Assembly (NCBI GenBank): GCA_030374765.1
Contig: JARGXX010000100.1
Span: 124,001 to 188,000 of the forward strand
Origin: Agarophyton chilense
Taxonomy: Eukaryota > Rhodophyta > Florideophyceae > Gracilariales > Gracilariaceae
Length of the DNA stretch: 64,000 nucleotides
Direction: 5' to 3'
Both the position numbers and the translations under genes were made by a program. How positions within the stretch are numbered: the stretch's first letter is position 1; every line of letters begins with the position of its first letter. Below are positions 34,492 to 46,640 of this stretch, in pieces. The notes beneath the pieces are model-generated. The model worked only from the letters and a program-made list of their open reading frames with translations. It ran no database searches and was not told the origin of the DNA.

Positions 34492-36644
34492 TTAGTTTTC
34501 CGGTTGCACCTGCTTATTCGCCTCAAAGGCGCCTCTTCCTACCGGGGTTCCGGGTTGTAACACTTCAGCATTCTGAGCAACCGGCTTGTCCGTCCGGCGC
34601 ATCGGTGTCTGAGAAAACCAACTTTTGGCTTTTGAATACATGCCCGCCGGTACGCGGCTTCTTTCCTCTTCTGAGAGTGCTTCATAATTCGTCATTATAC
34701 GACCCAGATCCTTTGCAGGAAGCGTGCATTCTGCACTCAAATGGTGTTGTCCTTAACATGAATAACATATCAAACCGTCACGACGGTTGGTCAACATAGG
34801 TTGTGAACGGTATGCCGTGCGAGTATCCGCCCATCCAGGTTTCCCGTTCTTAAAACCTCCTTGTGGAGGCATCGTGTAGGGACGGTTCATAGGGCGACGG
34901 CCCTCCATAGCCATTATAGCTTCCTCGTCCTGAGACTCCGAGTGTGGGGGATCCACTGTAGGTACAGAAGAGTCCGTATATTCCATTAAATGGACCGCCT
35001 CCTCATGCGAGTCACTCCCTTTGGGTGCCAACGACGAGTCTCGTGAGTGCACTGGAGATTCCAGATGTAGCAGTTTGCTGCGCTGAATAACTCTGGCGGA
35101 GATCTTCTCCTTACGCATTGAGTTTCCAAAAGCCACTGAACCACGAGGGCTACCACGTGCTCAGGCCGCGTCTCCTTCAGCTTTCGCAAACTGAACTAAC
35201 TCCAAAAAGGAGACTCTTCCATGTTTCTCTCGATATCGAGCTAACAACGACTTGATGCTCGGGTCCAGCCCGTCGATGTACAAGGTAATCTTTTCCTCCG
35301 TCGAGTGGACGTTCCCACAGCGTACTGAAGCTTTGTTAAGCCTTGAGCAGTACTCAGCTTCGCCCTCCCCAAACTTTTGGGTCACATCCCTTAGGTCCAG
35401 TATCACCTGACGTATCGCGTTTGAAGTCGCGTAACAGCGCAGCAAATACTGCACCGCCTCTGGCCATGAGGTAACGCCGCCTTCATCGGCTGTCAATGAT
35501 CCGCATACGGAATGATGTTGCTCTAAAGCAAAACCCTTCAGAAAGTGTGGTAAAGACACAAATGCCTGTGGTTCACTCATCTCTAGAGTGTCTGCCTCGC
35601 CAGCGAATCGAGTGAGAAACTCGATAACGAGAATGGGGTTTTCCCATCAATTGTTAAATCATTAAAGCCGATCTTCAATCGTTTGATGTGATCCTTCACC
35701 TTCGCGGTTTCGCGTCCTGAGCGCTTCTTTCTCTTCACCTTCAGACGGTAGTACCTGTAATTCAGGACCTTCCGATAAAGCGGATTCGTGCACGGGAGCA
35801 CCTTCAATCCTCTGTAAGGTGAGCCTTTTTTTCTCATTAACCACGAAGACGTGTTCTTCTTCCGAGATCGGAACCTTCGATGACCATCATCACTGTCGCC
35901 GTTATCTGACATATCTGAATCATCAAAATCATCAGTAATGGAAATGAAACCGTCCGTACTTGACGATTCATCACTCAAATCACGTGCCGACTTCCGCTTC
36001 TTACGTCGTGACTTCGACTTCTTCGAACGAGCTTACTTCAAAGGAGCTCCTTCCACTTCCAGCATGACTGGTTTAGCAGCAGTCTGCGCATGAACTGCCG
36101 CCTCCAGGTGTTCTAAACGAGGGTTAACTCGAGTGAGGACTTCCTCTACATCCACGGTTAAGCCGGGTAGCGCATCGGGCGTATTCCCGTACCTCTCCAG
36201 TAGATGGTTCAAATCCTCACGTAGTGTTTTCACTGATGCAGAGACCTGCTTCCCATCGTCTTGACGAACGAGTGCTTGATGTGCACTGCGTAATTGTTCG
36301 ACATTAGCGATAAGAGCAGCGATCTGCGATTCAAAGGCAACCATGCGCACACGCGAAGCGCTTGACTCAGACTTGAGACGACAAACTTCCCTGCGCAAAT
36401 CATCCTCTTCTTGAGTTCCTACGGCCTCAGGGTCAACTACCGCTTCTGTGGTGGACGCGACTGCCGCTGCCACAGAGACCAGTACATCCAAGAGATCTCG
36501 TTCATCATTCACCGAGCGTGAGCGCGACATCGCTTGACGATACAGCCGCTCTCCGGCTTCAACAGATCAGGCGAGCCTCGCTTTCGGGGGTGGTCCCGCA
36601 GGACCGGGGCGAGCAGTACTCGACTGGCTTCGGGTCTTCGGCAT
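34492..36644 (-). pseudogene. E4 gag with zinc knuckle
   Basis: Gag starts at ATG 36644 (MPKTRSQSS). It then shows a coiled-coil-like region (36033-36530: long heptad-rich stretch with LRREVCRLKSE), an acidic/basic low-complexity region, a conserved block RLKIGFNDLTIDGKTPFSL, the gag core (35161-35580: AVQYLLRCYATSNAIRQVIL, EYCSRLNKASVRC) and a CCHC zinc knuckle near 34715-34765 (CYSC then HHLSAEC) with a TAA inside it. It is in several frames with stops. It would form the virus-like particle and package RNA. The same blocks are found in E3 gag. Confidence 0.75.
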
Positions 36645-36842
36645 CCTAGACCAAACCTGAGTCCAGGTGCGAACCAAATGGTGTCTTCGACTTCTCGACC
36701 ACGTGTTCAACCACGATAAATTCCGCAATTTCCGGAGGTGGTTCGATAAACAAAAACTGTAGTGATTCCACTTCATCCAAGTATCGATATCGATTCCACG
36801 TTCCAGGAACGAATTATTCAGTGCAGCTGATCCCAGTGGTTC

Positions 36843-36857
36843 TAAGTCGGGAGACCA
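36843..36857 (-). promoter_or_regulatory. E4 primer-binding site
   Basis: The minus strand reads TGGTCTCCCGACTTA two bases inside the 5' LTR. E3 has the identical 15 bases five bases inside its LTR (42012-42026). Conservation of these bases between otherwise diverged leaders supports primer function. Confidence 0.7.
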
Positions 36858-36859
36858 CT

Positions 36860-37575
36860 TGTAGTATCCGCTCTAACGGAGAGAGCAGACACCTGCGACA
36901 GCGTTCGGACTGCCGATGGGTCGCTTGCGTCGAAGGAAAAGGTGTGGGAGAGCTACAACACCAGCGAGCTAGAAGCAGGGTGTAAGGCCACTACTCTCCA
37001 GCGAGGTTGAACAGTGCAACTGTAAAACGTTGATGGAACGTAGGTACGAGACGGCTCGTGAAGTGGTTAGGGGCTGACTATCTATTATAGCTCGTCCGGA
37101 TCTCCGGTTAAGGAATCCTAAGCGAGGAACAGAATAGTCATGATGCCCATGTTTTCTCCTTTACTTAAAGTCGGCGCTCACCTCTGGTACACTATATACT
37201 GCGTACCAGGGTGAGTGCCCAAATAAATATATAAATAATACCCAGTGGTCAGCCACTTAGCCAAATCACTGTATGGGTATGGTCCCTAATGGACGTCTAG
37301 CTAGAAAGGGTAGTAAAGCCCTCCACGTGGATCGCCACTACATGCGCCGTTGCCAATATGGCATTCCCCTAGGAAGGGTGGCAACTATGCGCGCGCCGTG
37401 GTAAGCCACTCGACCCATGACGCCACGTGTTCCACTAAGACGTTCTGCCTCTAGGCATCCTATGCGGGATACAGCTTCATATCACAATGCTGATAATAAC
37501 ACTCACTCATGAGTTCCAACCGCGACTTCGCGAAAAACCAACCTATCGGATTCCCCGGCATATTAGAATACTACA
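36860..37575 (-). repeat. E4 5' LTR (716 bp)
   Basis: It matches 27850-28565. It is followed at 37576-37580 by GGAGG, the right target duplication with one mismatch to the left copy. Confidence 0.95.
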
Positions 37576-38771
37576 GGAGGTTTGAACTCACGAATGGCAG
37601 CGATCTGCACTTCTTTCATTTCCAGTTTCCCTGGCTTTATCCAATGTCCCATGTATTTCACTTGGTCCGTGAACCATTCAAACTTCTTCATTTTAAAGGT
37701 AATTTCAGCTTGCTGTAACTTCTCGATGATTCCCTCAACATTCCCGAAATAGTCTTTCATATTCTTACTGAAAATGATGATGTCATCCAAGTAAACAAGA
37801 CATGTTTTCTGCTTATAATGTGATAATATTATATCGATAGCACGCTGAAAAGTCGCAGGGGCGTTGGTAAAACCAAATGTCATTCGCTTAAAGCGATACA
37901 GCCCTGCGTGAAACGCAAATGTAGTCTTATCTTGGTCTTCTGGGGCGACTGGTTTCTGCCAGTATCTTCAATTTGCGTCAAGCGTAGTAAAAACATTGGT
38001 TTCTCCACAACTATCGATGCATTAGTCCATACGCGGTAATTGGTACGTTGCCCTCACAGTTACGGCATTCAGTTTTCTGTAGTCAACGCAAAAGCGTAAA
38101 GAACTATCTCCTTTGAGCACAAGGACCACTGGGAACGCCCAAGCTGATTGAGCTGGCTCAATGATTCCCTTCTCCAACATGGAATTCACGAGTTCTTGTT
38201 CGATCTGACGAGTTCGCGGGCCTGCCCGATACGGTAATTGATCGATGGGTCGTGCACCCGGTACAAAGTCAATATGATGTTTCGTAGCCGCGATCTGGCC
38301 AATGTGTCCACTCAAAATATGTGAAAACTTCAACAGCAATCTGAGCAATCTTTCTTTATACTCCTTAGGAACGTGTTCCGTCTTCACGCCCTTGAGGGCT
38401 TCTTCCATCTCTTCTTCAGAGATATTCTCTTCCTTCATCTTCTTCATGTTCTCGACCGCTTCAGTCGCTGTCGACTTCTGCTCGCCTGTGGGCGTTACTC
38501 CTAAGACGTTTGCCTTCATTATGTGTGTCGGTAAAACAACTGAAGGGTGTGGCAGCCCCGTGCCCAAGAGCTGATGCTTGTGTAAGCGACGCTCTTCAGA
38601 GCCAGCATTGCTCACCAATTTCCTGAAAGGGATCTTCGAGTTCACCTGTGCAATGCCGTTAGCGACCAGCAATTCACTAATGTGATACGGTGCCGCTTTC
38701 AGCTGAATAACGACAAGTCCGTGCTTCTCAGTAACGACTGATACCCATGTTTGACTTTTTGGTGGTATCAC
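37576..38771 (-). pseudogene. E3 pol, 5' part: linker and reverse transcriptase
   Basis: One reading register from 38771 to the E4 insertion, with two stops (TAA near 38022 and TGA near 37966). It has the linker (PPKSQTWVSVV, GLVVIQLK), the RT N-terminus (GIIEPAQSAWAFPVVLVLKG, LRFCVDYRKLNAVTV), the FKRMTFGFTNAPATFQR block, the active site LVYLDDIIIFS (~37790) and the HWIKPGKL block. The protein continues at 27849 after removal of E4. Confidence 0.88.
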
Positions 38772-38825
38772 CGTTAGTTTACATACCCGAATCTTCGGAG
38801 ATGTTCTGCCCAGTAGGGCTTCGTA

Positions 38826-39410
38826 TTACAATGACGGTGGTAATGGGGCAAATGAAGTGGATCGCGGCAGAGGTAGGTGCACGATTTGCACTGTAAAACC
38901 ATCGTCCAGCTCAACTTCCCGATTCCTCGGACGAATCGATTCGACAAAATTGTCACAGTAGTCACAACCCAGCACAACTGGTGCAGCCAATTTGATACAC
39001 ATAATAAACGTTAACATGAAAACATGATTTCCTAAGCGAACGACAAGCCGTATTGTTCCCATAGACTTTATCGGTCTCTTGTTCGCATCCCTGATATCCG
39101 GTATCTGTGCCTGTTGTATTCGAGCTCGCTCGTCTTCGCGTCATTCAGATAACCTCATGAAGTTTGGGCCTGCACCCGTATCCAATACAGCGAGTCTTCG
39201 CAATAACAGCGCTTGAGAAGAGCCGACGTCGGCATAGACCTTGACGTTCCTTCGGGCCATAATCATGACTTGAGTGGTCCTCTTACTTGGGCACACATAT
39301 CGTCTCCAAGAACGTTTCAAGATACAGTCAAAATGTACATAGTTTCCGACATTCGAAGATCTTCCTGGTCTCAGTAGAATCTTCGGTTTAAATTTCCGGG
39401 AGCGGGCCAA
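38826..39410 (-). pseudogene. E3 protease
   Basis: Two fragments in different frames. The first has the retropepsin site LDTGAGPNFMR preceded by VKVYADVGS (39141-39410). The second has the downstream block GTIRLVVRLGNHVFMLTFI and VVLGCDYCDNFV (38826-39062). A frameshift separates them near 39,100. It would process the gag and pol products. Confidence 0.78.
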
Positions 39411-39738
39411 TGTCGGTACCCCGATCGGTATGATGGGTCTGAATCCACCAAACCCCTCAGGGCTCCCTCACTTAATTTCCCGATGAAGCCGATTTCTCCC
39501 TTGCCACATCGACGTTTCTCTGTACTTTTGGGTCTGAACCCTGTGATCTTTCAAAGTTTTGAGCTCTCGCATGAGTTTTGCGTACCATATCCGCAAGTCC
39601 CCAAGCTTTGGCCTTTCAATATAATTATCCCGGTACACGGGTTCGTTCTGGCTCCGAGAGGACTTCATAGTTCGAGACAACTCGATGTACCTGTGTAAAG
39701 GGCAGAGTGCACTCAGATGACAAATGATGTCTTCCATA

Positions 39739-41645
39739 TCACCCATAACATATCAGGCCGTCCCTGTTCAACCTCAGTTGTGGCTGTTCTGTACCACGGC
39801 TATCCCCCCAACCCGGCTTCTGAGAAGTAAATCCATCCGCTGGCGGGACCATCGGACTCTTTCTGTAAGGGGAACGGCGTGGCTCTTTAGCCATTATATC
39901 ATCTTCCACATGGGAATCAGTTGACGGCAAATCCGTAGTGGTCACTGACCCTGACCCCCCTGGATCATCCAGATAATTAACTGCGTCTTCTGCAGTATAG
40001 CTAGCATCATGAGGCGTAAACGTCGAAACGCATGAATCCTCTGGCGACTCTAGATGCAAAACCTTTCCTCGCTTGATAGGGCGTTTTAATCCCTGTTAGC
40101 AACGAGGTATTTCCCTAGACGACGTGTTACACCTCCTCGACGAGCGCGAACGGCTTCACCTTCAGCCTGTGCATACTGCACTAATTCCAAAAAACTGATT
40201 CCCGAGTGCTTCTCCCGATGACGGGCTACCGATGACTTGATAGTCAGATCGAGTCCATCGACAAAAAGTGTCATCTTCTCGTCCGTAGAATGGACATTTA
40301 CACAGCGTGGGGCTGCATTACTCAGTCTTGAACTGTACTCAACCTGCCTTCCTCTAGGCTTCTGGGTAATATCTCTGAGATTCAAAATAGCTTCACGAAT
40401 CGCATTAGACGTTGCGTAACTACTCAGCAAGTGCTGCACGGTTTCGGCCCAACTGGTCACTCCACCTTCATCGACGGTAAGTGAACCACTCCCGGTACGG
40501 TAGTGCTACAATGCAAATCCAACCAAGAAGTGTGGAGGTGCTACGAATGCTAGAGCTTCACTCATCCCCAGCGTGTCGGCTTCGACTTTAAAGCGATTGA
40601 GAAATTCAAATATGAGAATGGGATCCTTCCCAGAAAAAGTAAGACCATCGAGGCCAATCTTCAAACGCTCAATGTGATCTCTCACTTTGGCTGTCTCACG
40701 ACCTGTTTGCTTCCCCTTTCGGACCTTGAGACGATATACACGATAATTCGTAATCTTCCTGTCAAGCAGGTTCGTACACGAAAGCGGTTCCAGATTCTTG
40801 TAGGGCGGTCCCCTCTTGCGGGACAGTAGTGAGCTACCAATTCTTTTCTTTCTCGAACGGCGATTGTCCTCCTCGCTCGCGGTATCATAAGAAGATGAAC
40901 TTTCATTCTCGGGATCGTCCGTATCCGAACAATCGGGATCGGCACAGTCCGAATCATCTCCGTCTCCATCGGTGTCATGTCTCCTTGCGAGTTTTCTCGA
41001 TTTAGAGCGCCGTGAAGATAACTTCTGTACATTTGACTTCTTCGAATCTTTCTTGCGCGACCGCGCATCAGCAACGATGAGTCCCACCTCGTGTACTTCC
41101 GGGTGCGGAATTTGCAACGGTGCATTCACCACAGTCTCCAATCGCTCTAAGCGAAGGTTTACACATGAGAGGACCTCCTCAACAGTAACCGGTATAGCTA
41201 ATAGGGCCCCTGTGGCATTTCCTTGCTCTTCTAGCAATTGATTTAGATCTTCTCGGATTGTCCGAACAGTTTCGGCCATCCGATTCGTTTCTCGATTTCG
41301 ATTCTCCAGAGCCGTGAACTCTCTTTTTAACGTCTCTAATGACGATTTTAACAAGTTAAATTGACCTTCCATCTCCTCCAGACGGAACTTCTGCGTCGCA
41401 GATTCCGCACTGAGTAGTTGTAATTCAGCTCGCAAGGCTGCACCTTCCGTGATATCACGTTTAGATGAGGCAGTACCCTCGAGAGCGATCGTCGTCGAAA
41501 CCTCCGAAGGTGCAACTGCGCTTCCTGTCGATTTCGACTTTTTCTTCGCCTGGCGATATTGGCGGTTACCGGTCTCTGGAAAGGTGGCTAAGCGGGGTGC
41601 CGCGGACTCAATTCTATCCGAATCCGGTCGGCTTCTTGTCTGCAT
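39739..41645 (-). pseudogene. E3 gag with zinc knuckle
   Basis: It starts at ATG 41645 (MQTRSRPDSD). A coiled coil (~41,230-41,430; LEEMEGQFNLLKSSLETLKR) is followed by a Ser/Arg/Lys-rich and acidic region, the block RLKIGLDGLTFSGKDPIL, then, past an in-frame stop near 40,506, the gag core (AVQ/TVQHLLSSYATSNAIREAIL, CVNVHSTDEKMTLFVDGLD). After a frameshift near 40,070 it ends in a CCHC-type knuckle in which TGA replaces the second Cys (CYG-stop-YGRHHLSSEC). It is co-linear with E4 gag. Confidence 0.78.
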
Positions 41646-42011
41646 GGCAGCAAAATTATCACTGGCAATCCAGATAACAAACGCGAACCATGCAAACACA
41701 ATTTCTCAACGAAAACAATACACATCGCGATCGACACAACCAATATCGACAACGATAGAAACTTCTAGCAAATAGAACCAATAAACAGTGAAGATTCACA
41801 ACTAAAACTCGGGTTGACCGACGAACGTGGCGAACAGTTAGATCCAGTTCCAAATGTCTTCTGACAATGTAGATTCCGGGACGACGGTTCAAGTTTCAGT
41901 TCACTGATCTCAGTACAACGCACGGAAATACAACGAGGATCATTCAAACGTGCGAAATACGATATTTCCGGTCCAAGCGACCAATATTCCACACACAGGT
42001 GTACTTCTTTA

Positions 42012-42026
42012 TAAGTCGGGAGACCA
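42012..42026 (-). promoter_or_regulatory. E3 primer-binding site
   Basis: The minus strand reads TGGTCTCCCGACTTA, identical to the E4 site, five bases inside the 5' LTR. Confidence 0.7.
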
Positions 42027-42031
42027 ATTTA

Positions 42032-42798
42032 TGTGGTATTCAACTGAAGACTGTAGAGGTCTTGGTGCAGTGGGTATCCACAGAAATAAACGCGAAGAGC
42101 GGATGTCGCTTTGCGAGCGACGGTTCTTACATAAGAAGAGAGTGTGCGGAAAGCAGCCAGGTGTGCCTGAACAATGGGGAAAATACATGTACTCACGAAG
42201 CGGATGTCCAGATGGGGCTGTACGTAATGCACACGAGATCGGCTCGACAACCCTTGTGACAACACAAATAACCAGTTGACAGTAGGGAAATCAACACACA
42301 CACACACAGAAAGCTGTAGAAAAAGAGCGGTAAACGCGCAACAGTAGAGGGTATTCTCGGAACAAGAGCTATAGCTCAGAACGGTTAAGAACCAATACTA
42401 TAGGTACCCCTTTGTGGTAAACCACTTTGGGATTTCTAGGACTCAGCAAGATGGTGTTTAGGTTGGTTGTTGGTTGGTCTTCGCCGTCCTCACCTGGGCC
42501 TTGTGCCGTTTAATGTGCCAAGAGGCAAAGCAAGTTCTGTACAGTAATGCATACACGTGGCGTGCCACTACACAAATATCTAAATAATACAAAATAAAAT
42601 ATTTGGTGATGGAACCTTACAGTGCACACTAAATACAGTATTTCCTAATGATATTTCTCCTGTCGCAATCTTTCCATGACGTAATTTTTCTCATATCTTC
42701 TCGTAGTCGAGTATAGCTCAAGCAATAGCTTATGAATGCCGTATCGCGACTTCGTAGTATTTCGATCGGTCTAACTCAGGTGCATTCAGAATGCTACA
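42032..42798 (-). repeat. E3 5' LTR (767 bp)
   Basis: It matches 21971-22738 and is followed by the CGTAA target duplication at 42799-42803. Confidence 0.93.
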
Positions 42799-42903
42799 CG
42801 TAATACTATGTTGTACTTGCTCGCCATTTCTCGTTTTCACGAAAATTTGTTTGCCTGTAACTCTGAATACTTCAAATGGTCCAGTGCATCGAGGTAGCTC
42901 TTT

Positions 42904-44282
42904 TTATCGATAGATCAAAACCTTTTGTCCTGCTTCGAAATCGTGGTGAACGGCTTCTGGAAGACGTGATTTGAGGGCCCGTTTCAGTTTTATTTCATTG
43001 GCATTAATTTCCATTTCAGAACGAGCAGTCAAGAGAGCTTGCATACGATCCTGTTGGTCAGGTAACTTAGTATGAATGCCAGGAAAGCTTGGCAAAGTGC
43101 CGAAGACTAGGAGCGATGGAACCAGACCTTCCGGGGTCATGGTGTCAATCATAGCTTTCACAGCTGAGGCGAGGATTAAGTTCTCGTTTGAAATGTTGCC
43201 ATCGAACTTGATTTTGTGATATACTCGTCTTAAAGGATCATGATATCGTTCGCCAGCACCAATGGAGTTCTGACTTTTCACTCCAGACAGAATAAAATCG
43301 ACTCCAAATTCATTCATAATTTCCTTCAATCGAGAAGACGTAAAAGCTGAGCCTTGGTCACAATAAATATAGTCGGGGTACCCAGTGTATACTGTTGCCC
43401 AACATTCTAAGAAAGTGTTCCAAATGCCTTCAATAGATTGCCCTTCTAAAAAGCGCGCGGCTTTAAAAAGGATATGTATATCAACCACATTCAACACCGG
43501 TGTTTTGTCTAAGAAAAATAGATCCATAGCGAGATCTTTGTTCAAAACGACTCCTTGAGGAAAGGAAATCCGAAATAGTTGTGGTTTTGGGGTAAAGCGT
43601 TGACACATTTGGCCAGCTTTTGATATGTCTTTTAGCAAATTTCGTGTTTCAGCATTGGCTTCTTCGGGTTTTGTTCATTTCATGAGATTAAACAGCTTCT
43701 GAAACGAGAGATGATAAAAATGTAGAAGCATTTTTCTGAGTTCTGCCTTTGTGAAATGGGCTGTGTATTCGTTCCAGTCGATATATATAGATGACAAAGT
43801 TTTCGAATGAAGGGCATTTCCCATCCATTCTTACAGATCAAAAGGTTCGCTACATTGCCAACATAGATTCTTTCTCTGTCAAGAAAATCTAGTCCAAGCA
43901 GTAATGGAACATCGCAGTTGATCACTTCTACGGTGAGCTTGATTACTCTACCGGCCAGGGCGTATATTCAATTGGGTATCTGGCCAATACTGCAGAAGGT
44001 GGAACTGCAAAGTCGAAAACGACTTTTCGAAGGCTTTTTCTTAAACTTTAAGCCATAACGCTTGCAATAAGGCTTGGCTTGTTCCTTGCCAATCACAGAA
44101 CGTTGTGCTCCGATATCTAGACATCCACCATTGAACTCGTTGGTGGTTTCAAAATTGGTTTCCACATTTGAATTCTTAAAACATTTAAACTTGCGTTTGA
44201 ATTGTTTTTGGATTTTATAGGCTGAGCCGTTGGAAACATCTCGAATTTTGTTCAAAAATCCACGCATAGAAGAGTTCCTCAT
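42904..44282 (-). pseudogene. Copia A protease and integrase (5' part of pol)
   Basis: Protease fragment (43968-44282) with GGCLDIGAQRSVIG, an altered D-T/S-G-A site, and a C-terminal block VPLLLGLDFLDRE (43680-43925). The integrase core (42904-43638) has VVDIHILFKAARFL, YPDYIYCDQGSAF and GAGERYH around the D, D and E residues, in the copia type. The frames are separated by stops or shifts near 43,650 and 43,950. The integrase runs into the E3 insertion at 42,803. Confidence 0.8.
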
Positions 44283-44565
44283 TAAAATTCCAGTTTCGAG
44301 GTTGATTTCTCTGCGTCAATGATGGTAAAAAGGTTTTCAACAGCATTGTCGGTTGATTCTTCTGAACGTGCGCTTATATTGTTTTCTGTTTTCTCTTCGA
44401 TGTTGAAGAATTTGTCGACATCCTTGGTTTCTGAATCTTCTTCAACCTGTTCGCATAGTTCGTCAAGTATGTGGTTCAAAGCACAGTTCTGATCAGAGTA
44501 TTGCTTGGATTTCTGATAAAGCTGTACTTTTCTTGCAGCGATTGAGGCTAAGTTCTTTGGATGCC

Positions 44566-45957
44566 GACAATATCGCAAGATATGTCTCTTTTCACCACAA
44601 TTGAGGCAAGTTCTCTCATTCATTTTAGGCTCCGTATTGTTTTTGTGGCGACTATATCTAGCAGAAGAAAGACAGCGTTTTGATGAAGACTGATATAGAA
44701 CATTTGCGAATTTTGCATTTCTAGAGAACTTGAATACATTAATGGACTTTCGTGCGTTGGCCTCTTCCTTTTCGCACTGAAGAGCACATTATAGCTGTGT
44801 GTAGAATTCTTGATAGGAAAGGGTTTCTGAGTCCAATCGGCTAATTGGATTACTAGCCCATAAATGTCCGATAACTGCTTTTCTAAGAGGAGATATCTTG
44901 TTTGCCTCAGTACGACAATGTGTTAGACCTTGAGGAGCTAATTTCGATATTTCTGAATCGCCGTACATTCCTCTGATTGGAAGGCATCAATTCGTATGTT
45001 CATCAGACGAATTTCAATCCGCTTCTGTTTAGAGGTGGAATGAAAATGTGCTTCAATGAGGTTTACAGCATCAGCGAGAGATTGAGCTTTTTGAACGACA
45101 CGGTCATTAAAGAAAAGCTTTGAATTATCCCTTACCATATTATGCATAAGCTGAACATGTTTGTAATCGGGTACCATGTAATCTTCTAGTGCGATACGAT
45201 ATTCGTTATAAAAATCCATCCAAGATTCTCCAATGGCTCCGGAAAACTTAGAGTTTTTGCCTTTGAAACGCATTGTCAGTTTGTGTGAGATCTTTGGAGG
45301 ATCCACGTTATTAGTGTTCACTCTGATAGTTTGCGAAGGCATGTCAGAGTGATTATTCATGGTTGGAATAGGGTTTTCGACTTCTTGGTGGATTTGAGAG
45401 ACAGGTATTGGCTTGGAGTATGAGGCAAAGGTTAAAGACGCTTTTGAAGCCTGAATAGCTTCTTCAGCAACGGCTCGGTCTTCGTTTTTGACGTAGATCG
45501 TAAGTGCTGGACCGTTCATAGTTCTTCCAGAAGGACGATGGCCCAATTCGACGCCCATTTTCTATAGAAGACGAGCAATTGAGCTGAACAAAGCCACATT
45601 GAATGATACTTGGTGATTGAACAATATATCAGATGAATAGTCTCCTCTAGTGAGATTCACGAGCTGATAACCAGTGATATTGGGTAGATCAGCCAAGTAA
45701 CTCCGAATAGTGTCCAACAGGCTTTTACGAGATGAATGACGGATCATCAGTGAACTTCCAAACATATTTCCTGCACCACCGGACATGTTGCAAACAGTCG
45801 GAGACTTCGCAGAATTAACACCCGGTATTGGAGAAGGAATCGAGGTTCCTGCAGGTGGAAACGGAAGCCTACTGTTGGCTGGTGTCTGGAATGGTGTGTT
45901 ATAAGCAGACGGTTGATCACCAAATGTATTCGGTTGGTCCCTTGCGGATTCTTCAGA
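44566..45957 (-). pseudogene. Copia A gag and CCHC zinc knuckle
   Basis: The frame is open from ~45957 (after a possible splice acceptor TTACTAG) through a Pro/Thr-rich N-terminus, with the first ATG at 45786 and an in-frame TAG at 45562-45564. The gag core is at 44938-45558 (LTMRFKGKNSKFSG, ESWMDFYNEYRIAL). It ends with a CCHC knuckle CLNCGEKRHILRYC near 44570-44610 in another frame. It is a structural protein and RNA packager of the element. Confidence 0.75.
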
Positions 45958-46077
45958 TCTAGTAATAAATATAAGTTAAAGTATGAATATTATCTAGATT
46001 GATTGTGTCTTTAGCTCTCGTGCAAAGAATAAAGTACTTTTGCTAAAAACAATTCTTTATAACAAAGCACTTTTTAC

Positions 46078-46640
46078 TCAAATAGGATTTTTCTTATTCC
46101 TAAGAGTAGAACGATGACGGCGGCTATGAAGATGAACTCTGAGGTCGTGAGTTTCAGTAAATGAAATGTTGCAAACGCGGCAGTGAATATCTTCACGCGT
46201 ATAGTTGGTCCGGCGAAGCTTGCGTTGATGACTTTTTCCTTCCTGATGCGATTCGAGCTGCTGAATACCGCGAACATAAATGTTACAAACAGCACAACGC
46301 TTAAACGCACGTTTCCTCGGAGGGGGTTTCGTTTTACGACGCTCTTCTTGATTAGAGACGCGGAGAATGTGTCGCGATCGCCTCTCAGAGAGAGCCTCTT
46401 TAGAAGGGAAACGAGAGATGGAAGGCGTATGTGTAGTAATAGGAAAACTTTTGGTGTTGCTGGTTTTTTGCGTGCTTTCGTCACTTAAGCTTTCGTCAGC
46501 GTCAACCGCTTCGTGTTCGATAACACTCGGTACGCGTGCGGAATAGCTCTTTCGGTTGCTATTTGTCTTTCGGTTGTTATCGCGCACGTGCTCGACTCCA
46601 GAATCGGACGAATATTCGGAAGATGATTGAGACCTTGGCA
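46078..46640 (-). CDS. Copia A accessory ORF: two U1-type C2H2 zinc fingers
   Basis: The 187-residue ORF lies between the 5' LTR and gag, on the gag strand. The N-terminal half is Ser/Arg/Glu-rich and probably disordered. A basic stretch (RRKTKPPPRKRAFKR) precedes two fingers, CAVC...H-x5-H and CRVC...H-x5-H, each with C-x2-C-x12-H-x5-H spacing. That spacing is typical of U1/JAZ/matrin-type fingers, which often bind double-stranded RNA. The frame has no ATG of its own at the 5' end; removing the 69-bp intron (46641-46709) joins A46710 to TG and gives ATG CCA AGG. The frame is intact although the rest of the element is decayed. A nuclear or RNA-binding role is inferred. Alternatives: a captured host gene fragment, or an N-terminal extension of gag. 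Confidence 0.7.

Larger units (their letters stand above)
27850..37575 (-). mobile_element. E4: ambisense Ty3 chromovirus-like element nested in E3
   Basis: Two 716-bp LTRs (27850-28565, 36860-37575) flank a 9.7-kb minus-strand element. The target duplication is GGAAG (27845-27849) versus GGAGG (37576-37580), one mismatch. Both flanks are E3 pol, and removing E4 restores its reading frame. Gene order: gag, protease, RT, RNase H, shortened integrase, chromodomain; then a plus-strand ORF near the 3' LTR. Gag, protease and RT are clearly related to those of E3. LTRs differ at roughly two dozen positions by eye. Confidence 0.95.
21971..42798 (-). mobile_element. E3: ambisense Ty3 chromovirus-like element, interrupted by E4
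   Basis: LTRs of 768 bp (21971-22738) and 767 bp (42032-42798) with TG...ACA ends and a perfect CGTAA duplication bound a 20.8-kb stretch, of which 9.7 kb is the nested element E4; the original E3 is ~11.1 kb. Minus-strand genes are gag, protease, RT, RNase H, integrase and chromodomain. A plus-strand ORF lies between pol and the 3' LTR (left). The C-rich TATCCCCCCCCG right after the left LTR is the polypurine tract read from the other strand. Stops and frameshifts are frequent. Confidence 0.95.
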
